DNA from: Opisthorchis felineus
Lineage: Eukaryota; Platyhelminthes; Trematoda; Opisthorchiida; Opisthorchiidae
Direction of reading: 5' to 3'
NCBI GenBank assembly: GCA_004794785.1
Contig: SJOL01008635.1
Span: 667,192 to 731,191 of the forward strand
Length of the DNA stretch: 64,000 nucleotides
Shown: positions 1 through 13,200 of the stretch, one piece after another
Layout: every line of letters starts with the position of its first letter
Position numbering within the stretch: position 1 is the stretch's first letter
The notes under the pieces: generated by a model
The model's input: only the letters and a program-made list of their open reading frames with translations
Told to the model about the DNA's origin: nothing
Databases searched by the model: none
Translations under genes and position numbers: made by a program

Positions 1-3000
1 GGATTTCTCTCCAAGGCTTTGAATGATCCGCAAAGATAAGCAGTATTAGTGAGGTTTTATGGACTACACCGCTAATGTACAAGATACAAGGCCCTGGGCT
101 AGTCACTAAGCCTTTAGAAATGCCGTTGTTCACTGATTCTCTGAAGGGGCGTGGGCTCTTTATGTGTTTTGCTCTTTGGCGTCCTTGGATACATCCAGCT
201 ACCTTGTCAAATAATCTATCTTTTACAGGTAATCGCTAAAGTCACTTTGGAAGTAATTATTGGTTAACTCTTCCACAAACATTTGCAAGATAAAATATGA
301 TTATACCCGTCTAGAGCCGGTTTTTGCGAGCCTGGTTCCATGATTTTCGGAAAGTGGTATCTTCTTAAAGTCAAAAAGACCATAAAAAAGTAACGCTGGG
401 TTAATTTACATGCACCTGTTGACTTACTTTATCTGCCTTTCAGGACGGTAGTCTGGAAGAATTGGCAATATTTTCGTGGGTAAATTGATATGCGTTTTAT
501 TAGAACAGGCTAATGGGTTTGTTTCGTCTGGTACTGTAGTATTCTGCTGGCCACTTAAATACAAAATGTCTGAAAAATCCGTTTTTTGTGAAGAAAGGAC
601 CACTTCTTCGAGTAACTGAGAGCAAATTCGCCTCCTTCTTGAGCATTGTGCACAGCAAATCAATTAAGAAACCCATGAAACTGTGCCGTCAGGTAGTTTG
701 TGAGACGGATGGTGCTCGCTATAGCAATGTAGTGTCTTCAATATCTCCTCTACAGCTTCATTGCCTGGTATTCATTAATGCACACTTTTTCTCAGGGAAG
801 TTTAACATCAGTCCGTGGATTTAGACACATGATAAGGAAAAGCGCGCAAAAAGGGTCCGTTCTTCCAAGTTACTCTGGTATTTGACTGACTCTATCATTA
901 CAGGTATTTGAAAATGGTCTTGTTTTTGCATTACAGCGATACAACTGCACAAAAAACCGATTTATTTACGCATGTGGTTGCCCAGAAAAGCCAGTTGTAT
1001 TTTGTGGGTTGATCTTAAGAGTAAAATGTGCAGGATGAGCAATCAAATCCAAAGGGTTTTATGTGAAGACGAGAGCTGGACACAAATTTATGCGTTCCGA
1101 TTACAACAAAGACGGGCTATTTGCCCAGTTTCAGTGCGCTAAAGACCAGAATCATGTAGTTACGCAGTTGAAAGTGAGTTAAATTAAGCATTTAGAGTAG
1201 AATATCTGTCAGTGCAATCAACATGGAGCTGTTTTGCAACGAGAGGATTTTTCAAGTTTTGAACGCATTTTAGCAAGTTTCCTCTACTTAAGGTGCGCAG
1301 AAAAACTGCTGACCCGGCCAATGTCGTGATTGGTCTGGCGATCACGGTAAACGGAGCGCGCGCAATTGAAGAGCACCTTAAAGTTGTGGATCCCGTGGCG
1401 TGTTCCCATCAGAATTTTAGGCTTTTTATTTATCATTGGCTCCTATCACGTAGACTCTGCTCACTCGCCGTTTATGCAGCACTTTTGTTGTCTTCAGAAG
1501 TATTCACTTATTCCATGATTTTTACGAATCATAAATATTCACTTACCGCTTTTTGCAGTCCTCGGTCACCTTTTATATTGTCTAATTTTTGGACCACTAA
1601 TGGAAGGCAAATGGTACATGACACACTCTCCAGAGCTTACATACTAGTTAAAGCAAATGAACCCTTCTGTGTACTCCGCTTCAGGTGAAGAAACATCTTA
1701 CGTGCACAAACGGTCGGGTTTATGTTATTTGCCCGGAACGCGTGCGATACAGGGCTGTTGGTAATCTGTTAGCCCCGAAAGAAAGTGACTGGTCTAAGAT
1801 GATATAGTTAGTTGGATGCGCTTGCAAAATTCAATACAAAAAGTCTTTTAAATTGAGCTTCTACCTGAGTGCGCGCTTTGTCATTTATTTGTGTTAAAAA
1901 GGTTCATACAAAGCAATGCTAGCACGTTTTCAGTAGCTGTCGACTGTGCTCCTCTGGGACTCGCCATGCCCAGGTAATCTAGGCAAGATGAATGAATTGG
2001 CCAATATTTCAGAGGGTGCATCGTCCTGCAAAGTTTATTACCCGCACCTGTTTTTATTTATTTTATTTTGGAGTCCGATGTGATTACCTGTACCTATCAA
2101 AAAAGAACGCCAACTGATTTAGTGCGCTTAGGATGCCGCAGGAACGGTGGCTTTAGTTATGGTTTGATTATCTAGTTCTTCAAACATCCTGATGTGGAAG
2201 AACTGGACCAAAAAGCCACAGAACACAGCTACTGTAAGACGCTCATTGGATTTTGAGAAAGGATTAATGCGGTTTAACATAAGCACATCAAAGATCTCTG
2301 TAAAAATATGTTTTAGATTTGAAGGAAACTCTCGGATGATGTACTAGATCTGTTAGAACTACAAGCAAATATAGCACTACCGGGTTAAGATTTTTCTTGT
2401 GGATAACTCCATAATTTTTTGCGAACTAGCTTCTCTTGTTACAATACGAAGTGTTCATAATTACCTACTTCCTGCCCTTACAACAAGATCTCACCTACAC
2501 TATTTTTGGTACAACATGCCTGGGATATTTGATGCCCTAAACTCTTTACTACGGTGATCTGGGTCAGGTGGTAGCGACAACTGGCGTCACCAGATAAGTT
2601 GAAGTTGCTTCCCCATAATTATTTCAGCCTTACTGAAACATTTTCTCAGCCTAAAAGCTTCTGCTGTAATAGCTGGTGCCAACTCACGTTCAAAAATATT
2701 CCAAAGTATTTAGTCATTCCCACTATTGTTCAGTAAGCTTCACAAGCGTTTTTTCAATCTTGTTGCACCTAGTACGCTTAAGCATATATCCTATAGAATA
2801 CCACTGAATGTCCCGCAACGTCAGCTGTGTGTTCTAAAATATCATTCAACAACACAAGTTGATCGTCCGTGTCGTTCTTGGAAACCATTCTGAGGACAGA
2901 TCTGGGAAAAAATCTTTGCCCCAACATTCGAGTATGTTATCTATTTATCTATTTATTCCTCACGGGCTTGGTACCGGTAAAATTTGGAATGTCGACTACA

Positions 3001-5371
3001 ATAAATTGGCCCCTATGTGGAGCGCCGAAACACGCACGGTCTCCTGGCTGGTCTTATGTTGGTTGAACTATGTTGGCCGTCCTAAGATGGCGCCAGGTAA
3101 GGCTTCTTAAAACCGTAATCACGTTGCAAAACTTCTGAACCTTGTCGCTATTCCTTATGCTGTTTTGAAACCACACCCGGGTTCTCTTCATTCCCTTCTT
3201 CTTAACCCTGGTCTCTATTATTTTCTGATATCTGTTGGTCTGGTTGGCTCCAGGCGCATACTTCATTAATCTTCGTTGCTGCTATTTCACCTTTACCTCC
3301 ACAGTCCTATAGACTTCAGCTGTCTGGTCACTGGACATGTTCGGGAAACCTGTTCCGCACGCCGTCCCCACTGAATTTGAGTTGTTAGTTTCCGGGAGCG
3401 TTTATTTTTGTTAAGCAGGCTATTTAGGCAATTGACAAGTGTCGTATTTAACTCTCCCCTCGTTAACGTTTTGCATAGAATACCGGTGTATATCAGCTGC
3501 TAAACTACCTTCCATATGTTGATACGGGGTTGGAAGCAATCACGATAAAACTGCATGTTGCCAGTGATCGCAACATCACACAGTATTGCCGTTCAAATAC
3601 GTGGCAAGATTCTACCGCCACGACACGAATGTTTTGTGATCAAGCAGCTGATAGTTGTCTAGTTTTTTTTTAACTTTTCGTCCGCTTAGTCAACGAGTAC
3701 TCTGTGTACTCCGTTCAGATAGCGGCACCCCTGTACCCAGTAGCTGAGACAACAGTCCGACTGCTGACGCCGTTACAAGAACCCCTCCGGTTATCGCTAC
3801 TGTAACTCTGGTGACCCCCAACAGGGTTGATGAGATCCCCTCGCAATTTGGTAACATGATCCAGAAATTAATATTCTGATAAACGGAAATTGACCGATCT
3901 AATTTGCGAAAGTACAAAGCAACTTATGGGCTTAGCTCAAATGAGCGCTTAAAATTCCCCTAAATATGTATCCGTCAAGTATCAATCATTTAGCTAAATA
4001 ATGAAAACAAACATTAAGATGATTTCGAATAAGCTCAAATCGTCACTATAAACCCACCCTCGCTTGTAACTTGTTTAGGCTTTTCAACCTCCACTGAATA
4101 TGGGCAGCCCATTCTTGGTATTATGACGGGGCAGGCGCTCACGTTAAATGTCCGAAAACGGCTGTCTTTATCTTCGATTTTTCGGGAGTTTACCCTGTCC
4201 TTGGGAACGTTTAAATTATTCAGTAAAAGCGTAGAAAGTACATTCAGTTCGAAATCGAACGATCCCACCGCGACATGGTAAAACAGAAGTAACGTCCACT
4301 GTTGTAGACACTACAGCCCTATGCACTTGCCGTTAAGCTAAGTCGTAGAACTTACCTGCTAGTTTGTACAGTTTTGTCCTCATGTTTTTGTGTATAGTTC
4401 CGGTTGAAAGCCCCTGGTGCAATCGCTAGTGCCTCCAGTGGTTTCACCCTCAAGTGGCCGCGTTCCCATAGGCTCGACATGGTGCAGTTCCGGTGCTGGA
4501 TCCCAGGCCACCGAGGCTAAAAAATGAACAAGAAGGGTAAATCTCACCATTCCGTCTAGGTGAGCAGGTTATTGTTGTTGGACCGTAACCGTCCTGACAA
4601 CAGTAGTTGCCGGAAGTGATATAGGGCAGAGATATAAAGGAGCTAATCCAGGCAAGACACTTTTAGCTCCGTGATAATAATATCCAATGGAAAATTGTCA
4701 TGGAACCTGCCCTGGGCCCGGCAATAAGACTGAAGGTGGCCTTCAGTAATATTCGTTTAGTTCGTGGTTTAAAAAATGTTAATGAAGAAGGCTGTGTAAT
4801 TCCAGCTGGGCGTTTTTTCCAGACACTGTCGACCGGTCGGAGGGTTTGTCCGTGTTGGGTAAACTCCAGGTCATGGTCAGGAGGAGATGTTTTGTGGGAG
4901 CTTGTCGGAAAGCAGACATGCGGGAACACTTGCCTCTACGGTATTCCAGAGGGAACAGGTTCGTGGGTTTTTGTCTAGGTTGACACTGAAGATCCCGAAG
5001 TAAATAAGCGCTCTTTGTGGCCGTCGGCCGAAAGGTTTTAAGTGCATTTTCTTTGCTTTCCAGCCGAAACATTTATAGAATACTGCAACATTTCAGCAAA
5101 ATTTCTGGGTTGGTGGACTGTAATGTGACGAAATTATGCCCCTCCAAGTTTGGAAATTAGACCTGAATAATCTGAGTGTTCTGGTTGCTGGCTTTGAATA
5201 GTGGGATTTTCTCGTTAAACAGAATGATAACAATGATCCGTATACCAATGGTCTTGCGCCAGTTGACTGTTTGGCTAGCTATGATAACCTGTCCGGCTGT
5301 TAATAATGCATAGGTTGGGAATAGGTTGATCACCAGAAGTCTGTCCAATATAAGGTTGTTGAGAGCAGGCT
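1..5371. other. Gene-poor stretch, nothing recognised
   Basis: Only short open frames on both strands (largest about 130 codons at 1293-1688, without an ATG start) are present, and none resembles a known domain. Overlapping plus and minus frames near 4663-5072 are mutually exclusive and were not recognised. A short TATC/TATT-rich run at about 2938-2958 is followed by non-repetitive sequence and could be the tail of an old retroelement. I see no exon that I can support. Confidence 0.5.
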
Positions 5372-6276
5372 NNNNNNNNNNNNNNNNNNNNNNNNNNNNN
5401 NNNNNNNNNNNNNNNNNNNNNNNNNNNNNNNNNNNNNNNNNNNNNNNNNNNNNNNNNNNNNNNNNNNNNNNNNNNNNNNNNNNNNNNNNNNNNNNNNNNN
5501 NNNNNNNNNNNNNNNNNNNNNNNNNNNNNNNNNNNNNNNNNNNNNNNNNNNNNNNNNNNNNNNNNNNNNNNNNNNNNNNNNNNNNNNNNNNNNNNNNNNN
5601 NNNNNNNNNNNNNNNNNNNNNNNNNNNNNNNNNNNNNNNNNNNNNNNNNNNNNNNNNNNNNNNNNNNNNNNNNNNNNNNNNNNNNNNNNNNNNNNNNNNN
5701 NNNNNNNNNNNNNNNNNNNNNNNNNNNNNNNNNNNNNNNNNNNNNNNNNNNNNNNNNNNNNNNNNNNNNNNNNNNNNNNNNNNNNNNNNNNNNNNNNNNN
5801 NNNNNNNNNNNNNNNNNNNNNNNNNNNNNNNNNNNNNNNNNNNNNNNNNNNNNNNNNNNNNNNNNNNNNNNNNNNNNNNNNNNNNNNNNNNNNNNNNNNN
5901 NNNNNNNNNNNNNNNNNNNNNNNNNNNNNNNNNNNNNNNNNNNNNNNNNNNNNNNNNNNNNNNNNNNNNNNNNNNNNNNNNNNNNNNNNNNNNNNNNNNN
6001 NNNNNNNNNNNNNNNNNNNNNNNNNNNNNNNNNNNNNNNNNNNNNNNNNNNNNNNNNNNNNNNNNNNNNNNNNNNNNNNNNNNNNNNNNNNNNNNNNNNN
6101 NNNNNNNNNNNNNNNNNNNNNNNNNNNNNNNNNNNNNNNNNNNNNNNNNNNNNNNNNNNNNNNNNNNNNNNNNNNNNNNNNNNNNNNNNNNNNNNNNNNN
6201 NNNNNNNNNNNNNNNNNNNNNNNNNNNNNNNNNNNNNNNNNNNNNNNNNNNNNNNNNNNNNNNNNNNNNNNNNNNN
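5372..6276. other. Assembly gap (905 N)
   Basis: This is an uninterrupted run of N. The long open frames that cross it on both strands are artefacts of reading through undetermined bases. Confidence 0.99.
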
Positions 6277-9200
6277 TTTTTGCCCACCACTTTCAAATCT
6301 TAACGATAGTATCTTGTCTCATCTGATGTGTTCCCCATAAGAAAGAATGAGCCCTTGTGGTTTCGATTCCCGACCCATGCCGCCTCAGGCGTGACCAGCT
6401 CTACTTCAGGTAATGCCCACTGTTTATGTCGCCGTCCCTTTTCCACGAAATTCCCGGTACCCACAAACCCCACCAGTCATGCGCTTACTCTGACTGTAAC
6501 GTTATGATCATGCCTGAAGGCATGCTACCAACTAGTTGGGAATAAACATTAATAATATAATATTATAAAAATATTTGCAGGATCTTTGAGGCACCCTGGA
6601 AAAGAGGTTACATGCAGCCCAAAGAATGGAAACAAACCTGGCTTTCTTGAAGGTAGATGGACCACCAGACCGCTTTTTAGTTTTTCGTCGAATGGTGTGG
6701 TGTTGCCACCATATGGGACACAGATAGGGGGAGATTCGGTAAAAAGTAGAAATGTCGTCTGCCCTAGCGCCGAGTATGGGCAGATGTTCCTCGAGAAGTA
6801 AAGATGTGGCACCCGTGTATGCATGCCCAACCTATCTGCTTGGAACCCGTAGCACAAGGGTCACCGACTCTTCGACACATCTCAGCCATAGATGAGCGAT
6901 GCATGCAGCGGTTTGTCGAAGTAGGCAGAAGTCAAACTTGGTCATTGGCTTGTTCGCTGAATTGGGCAATTTGATTGCAAACGTTTGACCTCCAGTCAAG
7001 GTGACATTATCAGTGCGTGCGCGCACAACCACCAGTTTATGACTACGCACCGCTACGTACCCCGACAACTCACTGATGATGACACCTGAATTGGTGATGA
7101 AAGATTTGCAATCAAATTTCCCATCTCTTCGAACACGCCAACGACCATCTACGCTACCTGATCTACCAAAATTTTCCCCTATAGAGAAGCTAAAGAATGA
7201 AGCCGGCTAACACATTATTTTATAGTGATCGGTGGCACACCAGCGAATTTTCGTATTACTAGCACAAGAATATAGGAGATGAAACTTAACAAGAATTAGA
7301 TGGAAGTAAGCTTGAAGGCTGCGGTACAAGCCTTTATTCTACAAGCTTTTAACGGCTGCGCGCAAGGTTAACGGAACGATTGCTGGCCAGGTGGTTGCGC
7401 TGTCCTTCGTAAACGGGTAAATGGTGGCTCTTCTAGGGGCGTTTGGGTGGCCTTCACAGGTAAACAATAAGAAAAACTAAGTTGTGTACCAGAAAGCGAG
7501 AGCGCGCATCAGCAGCTGATTTTTAGGTGGCCTCTGGCTGTGAAGGCGGAAGTGCCGGGGTTTGATAATATAACTTCTGCGACTAGAACTTGCGGAACTT
7601 CCAGGCCGGCTAGCTTGCGGGGTGTGGGTAGTTTTGACGAGCAGCATGTAAGGTTTGAGAAAAGCTGTAGACACATTGGCGGGTACTTCCGCTGTATTAT
7701 CGAATAGGTGTTTGGGGACTTTATGGTGGATCCTCTATGTTATGGGTGGGAGTTTCGTACTCCGATGGAAACTTATTTACCAGGCGACGATCGTGAAATC
7801 ATCTTGCTGGGCCTGGAAGTCCGCCCTGCTTTGTAGCGTTTGACTGCGGCAATATTTTGCCCGTGGAGAATGAAATGGTCCTCAAAGCATTAAGCATAGC
7901 GTCTCCTAGATTATAGAGCGCAGGCTGACCAATTTCGGCCGAAAATCTTGCACCGCGTAATGGATGTGCTTTGTCTGCTTAAGCTTGTTGTTAGGAGCCG
8001 AGTTCTTACCTGCGAGCCTTGGAGATTTGAAGTTTTGGAGACCGTCAGAGGAAATGTCGCCGACCGCGCCCGCCGGAACCTGACCTGGTAGTCTATTTTG
8101 ACTGCACATCCTTCAGGGTTACGGGCAAACAATGAAGTGCTAACAAAGTATCAGGATTTTCTGCAAAAGAAATGAGACAAGGAGAGTATTGCACGCTTGC
8201 TTCTATCTAACGATAGGGATCTCTAGGAGTGTGGCAACCAGGTTGGTCTTGGAGCGTGATAAGCCGTTGCAAATGAGGGTCCAGCAACCGAAGTCCTTAA
8301 GTTCTCAATGACAGAGCTCCTATAAAAAGAAGCCACCCCGTTCAGTTAAGATAGGGGTCAGCGGACAGGCACATAAGCAGCTATTCCCGTTCTTTGAGTT
8401 GTGAGGTAACCCGGATTTAGCTGGTAGATACTAGGCAGTATATGGATGTTGAGAATTCACTAAAAAGACAAAGTCATTCGTGATGAGGGAGACGCAACCG
8501 TTTCGACCTTTAGGGGCAAAAGCTTCGAAGTGTGTATCCTGAGAGATCACCTCGCTATAATTTGTTTCTAGAGTAGATAACTTTCTGTTAGGAGTATGAG
8601 GTGCGACAATGAGTGAGAAAAAGTTCGGCTATTTTTTCAAGTTTGTTGGATGTACTGGTACGATTGCTGCAGACCTACCCATGGAAAATGCGCCGGGCGA
8701 TTCAAAGGGAGTTGTTGCTGAGCGGATATTGCAAAAACGGTATTTTTGAAAGGCTTCTATTAGGCGGTGTGACGTGGGAGGGTGCGTGGTTGGCGAGTCC
8801 TGGGGGATGAGAAGAGAGTGACGTGCTCAAGTTCCCAATGTTTTTCCTAAAAAAGTCTGCGTTGACCAACTTGCAGCTGGTACTGCAAAAGTGTTTGTGG
8901 TCGCGATTTTAGAGTTTCCACGGCCCTACATACTGCTGCGTATAAGGAGCCTGGTGGCCCGCATGACTGAGTCGGATTTCGTACATACGATCCTCTCAAT
9001 CACCTGAATGATTACTGAAGCGGTTTGGTTAATCGACGGGGCATTGAAAAGGCTCCTTGTTATAGAAATGCCATAGAATATCCCCGTCTGTACATCCTTC
9101 GGATAGACCAATAATTCCTGGAGTGGATATTTTATGCCCATACAATATATTGGGTCAGTGGAAGTTACTAACTGGTTTCGACCTGGAGTTGGAGTGGTGA

Positions 9201-9879
9201 GTATCGGCACGGTAGCTTGACAAAAAAGTTGCAGAAATAACTTAAAGGGTTTGTGGGCCGATTTACTGTGTATTCGTGGGTGGATACGAGTAACGTAAAC
9301 CGAGGGCCAGCAACACCGTAACTGGTTCAATAAAGATACATATATCCGTCAAAGACTGGCGCAATAATCGTGGTATCAGCCAAGAAAGCTACCGCACTCT
9401 AGGCTGGACGAAGGCCGCAATCACAGAAGGGGAAGTTTAAGGGACTTTGGGACACTTTTGGAGAACGGAAGAGGTTATATCTAGATTGGTAACTTAAGCA
9501 GATCAAATCGTCAAACCAGGGGCAGGATAGTCCTAGAGTCACTTAGAAAAAAGTTTAAAATTAAAGCATAAAACTTTGGTTAGAAAGCATAGCTAATCAA
9601 TGGTCAAGAAAAGTGCAGTAATGGTGTATTTATCCAAATGAACCTTCAGCTCTCAAAGATCACTGAGATGGAGGGCAAATTTATCGAAAGCAAACAAAAA
9701 TAAAAGTTTGAGAATATTTTTGAAACGAAAAAAACTGGTTGCAAAAGTTTATCTCGGTTAAAATTTCAATAAGAATCCAGAAGGCGTGGCGGACGCCTAA
9801 GGGTAATTCAGATTCTTGTTGAAGATGCTAGCGTCATACCAGAAAGTGAAAAAGGACGATCCGAATGTCGTTAGGTTCA

Positions 9880-10035
9880 GCTTTTGTGCGGCTTTCTAAC
9901 TATCTTTTCCCTTCATTTTCATCTTTATCTCGCTTTTTTCACTTCGCCTCCATTGTTTTCATTTTTTACTCATTCTTCACTACTTCATTTTGTTGTGCCT
10001 TTATCCTTTTTGTTTCCCCTCTTTTATTTTTTGGG
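9880..10035 (+). repeat. Pyrimidine-rich, strand-asymmetric tract
   Basis: About 150 bases are composed mostly of C and T on the plus strand, made of irregular TTC/TTT/CTT runs with almost no purine clusters. It is not a simple tandem repeat. The two overlapping plus-strand frames here (Phe/Ser/Leu-rich) follow from the base composition and are not evidence of a protein. Confidence 0.6.
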
Positions 10036-10203
10036 CGTAATACAAGATTCGCCCTATAGATTGACGCTTCACCCTGACACCATACGTTAAGAAGCCCAGT
10101 CTGCATGAATTTTCACGAGGAGCATCACAAACCCAGTGCGGTGTGTAGTGGCATGAGGCACCGGATGAGTTTGAGGAGACATCAGATGGGGTAATGTGCG
10201 TTA

Positions 10204-10219
10204 ATATATATATATATAT
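10204..10219. repeat. (AT)8 microsatellite
   Basis: A run of alternating A and T, eight units long. A similar but imperfect TA-rich run occurs near 24214-24236. Confidence 0.85.
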
Positions 10220-13200
10220 GCGCTTTGTGTCGCATTCCACATTTGCGGCGTCATATTCCTAATAGGAATGATGTCACTGTGTTGGTAGTTTACCTCCAGT
10301 TTTCTTTTGACGCTGCATTGTCCACAGGCTAGTTGTGCATATGTGGGATAGGGGATCGTCCACAGATATTGCCCTCGCATCGCCTTTGCACAATTCATGC
10401 AGTTTTCTAACAATATTGTACTTACAGGAAGGCGAGCGCCATAGGAAAACGCGTTGTGACAAAGTTCGCTGAACAAACTCATCTCATTTGTCAAATCTGA
10501 GGGGTATAAAACAAGCAAACTTCACTCAGCAGTTTTCCCGGATGGAATTTGCATTGGATATTTTGTAAACGTTATCTCGTTCTTGAATAAAGCCGAAGAA
10601 CCCCAACATATGCTAAAGTGGGATTCCGTGATTTATCCCTCGTGATAAAGAAAGACGAATCGGTGATGGTCCGTGACCTTGAAGTTTCGCTCACTTAAAC
10701 AAAATGCTGTGAACGACATATCACCGAAAGGTGCAAATGGGTTAGACAAACGGATTAGACACGCCGTAAAAGTCGCAACTTCGAAAACCCTGTAGTTTCG
10801 GCGAAAATAATTTGGGTGTGCTTCTAGTGAGCGGTCAGACCACCGCCCATTTTATCACGTTTTACGAAGCTGGCGCATTTTGTAGTTTTTTCCTACGAAC
10901 CTCACAGGCTGTGTCATACGGTGACTCCTGACGAAGTAACATATCAGTGACCTGTAAAATGAACGACAAAGGCACTAAAGCTGTTAGTTGCAGGACGTGG
11001 CTGTTAATACGCGCGTTTTGCAATAACGGTTTGTGCTCTCAGCCTTCATCATAGATCAACTCCCCATAAACTCCCCGGCATCTGGCCATAGCCGTGCTCG
11101 AGTGCCGTCAAGAATAAAACCTGAAGTCGGACGCTACTTGGAATTCCACCTTTAGATCAGTGAAAATATGAAAGTATCCGCCTGTCCGTTGTGTCCAAGA
11201 TGTGCGTCAACATTAGCCGCCTCAAATCAGCTGGATTGAAGGAAGAGGAGTACGAATGGGGACATCGTTGAGTGTCAGACCGCTCTTTCCAGTTGTGGAA
11301 CAAAAATTTGGGTATCGACCTATGACCTGTCTCAAACTCTAAATCGCGGATGCCTCAGCCACAACATCCGATAAGTTGTGGGCAGTGAGACATATGACAA
11401 AAAATTTTGGATACCACGTTTTCCTGGCCCAAACTGGTGTTCCATAATGATGCGCATCCGTGAACTGGAAGGAGTGTTAGTGGCCTCAAGATTACTGTTT
11501 CATGCGTTCGCGTGCGTCCATGTCCCAGTGTATGAACATTTGAAGTGAGGCATCCACCGTGAAAAGGTTGCTGTTTTAGCTGAGAGAATCTCCCGTTGGT
11601 TACTTGTTGGTATACTTTCGGCTCCCAAATAACACCCTCGACTTTTGAAAACTAAACTGATACCGCGCATTCAAGCATTGAGCGTACAAGAGGCTCCTAT
11701 TATTCGCGCGAAATCCGCCCTCAACATAAAAAACGCTGGAAGGCCTGTAATTTTTTTGCAGTCTTTGGTAGTCGCTACCTCTCTACCTTAGTGTTAAAAT
11801 GTTCCGATATTCCGGGATACATCCTTTGTAACAAGCATCAATGTGCCGTGGTGACTTCCCCGGCCAACCCAAAGGTTTTGGAGCTCCGGTTTGCTTACCG
11901 GGGAAAAGAGTTGATCTCATACATCCAGGAGTTTGATGACATTTTGCTGCAGTATCCACTTTCGGTCGCTGATACTTATTCCTCTCTATACCCTCAAATC
12001 ATTCGCAGAAATTAGGTAGCTGGCTTCCACTGTACCAGAGGTTGGTACACTTAAATATTGAATAGTATTCGCTCAAACGTAAAACCATATGGTACTTCAC
12101 CAATGCTTTCATGCGTTCAAATTTATATGACCTCAAAGTGGCGATCACGACTAAAGTCCTTAACCCATTTCGCAATGTCGACAGAATTTTCACGGTATTT
12201 TTCGTCATGTAAAGTTGCGTGGTCAATCTGGTCAATGGCCACAGTGATGTCCATTTATTCAACATCTATCCACACTCGCTCGCCAAAGTTTCCTGAAGAT
12301 TATCCTCCGGAGAGCAGCAGGCCAATACACCACAAACTTTTGCCAGCAGGCCCGTGCTGGCCTAGGTCACAGGTCACGACTCTCAGAGCCCTAGCTGCAG
12401 ATATGCCTCTTTAACACATTTGCTGTTGTCATAATTTTGGTGCTCAAGTGTACATTTTATTGTAGCGCGTAAAGTAACAACGTCAATTTGTCATTCACTG
12501 GTTTATAAACTTTCGCTCCAACGGATAAAATTTTCCAGATGATGTATAACGAGCGGGATTTTTAAATATTCTGGCTACTTTCGTCGGGGTACACGCACAA
12601 GCCAGCATTCTGAGTGGTTAGTTGTTCACAAGCCGGGAAACGCGCGCATTCAGATTGCAGTTGTGCACAAGCCAAGAAGCTAACAAGTTAAATGCTTAAA
12701 GCGCATAAATTAGGGAAAAACGGACTGTCATAGCAGGTGAGAAAGTAGTCTGAAACAATTTGGAGAATTCATTCCAGGAGATTCATACTTCTCCATGTAA
12801 GATATGTACAGATTGACATTTATGAGGTGAATACGTAAACTGTGCAATACGAGACGCATCCACCTGCCCTGCAGTGTCCTCCATCGACCTCTCCTTCACA
12901 CAGTTTTTTGTGGCCACCCACACCGCGTCTGTCAATAAAAGTTTGGCGGGAAGTCGACATTCGTGTTTTCGGAAATCTCGCTTCAAACTTAACTACGTAT
13001 TCAAGACTTTTCGCACTCAGAAATTTAAGTTGCTTTCATCTTAGCCAATCATATTTTTATTCTGTATATGATTGTCAGCGAAAGCAGTAGCGTCCTGCTT
13101 AGAAACGTGCTAACGGGGAAAGTCAAAAAGAAGCCGCACGACGGTCCGCGGATTCGAATCGCAAACACGCCGTTCGCTTCGCCGAAGCTTATCCCACCAG

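Noticed and set aside
5157..6303. Very long open frames on both strands (379 and 325 codons)
   Set aside because: They consist almost entirely of undetermined bases in the 905-N gap.
6355..6380. tRNA B-box-like TTTCGATTCCC (also near 16566)
   Set aside because: No A box at the right distance and no cloverleaf can be drawn.
8926..9330. 134-codon minus-strand frame
   Set aside because: No recognisable domain and no splice or repeat context; of a length expected by chance in this window.
12122..12256. Short minus-strand frame starting MDITVAIDQIDHATLH
   Set aside because: The translation looks protein-like, but only about 44 codons long, with no supporting exon or family match.
13120..13180. 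B-box-like GGATTCGAATC
   Set aside because: The word is nearly palindromic, and no matching A box or tRNA fold is present on either strand.
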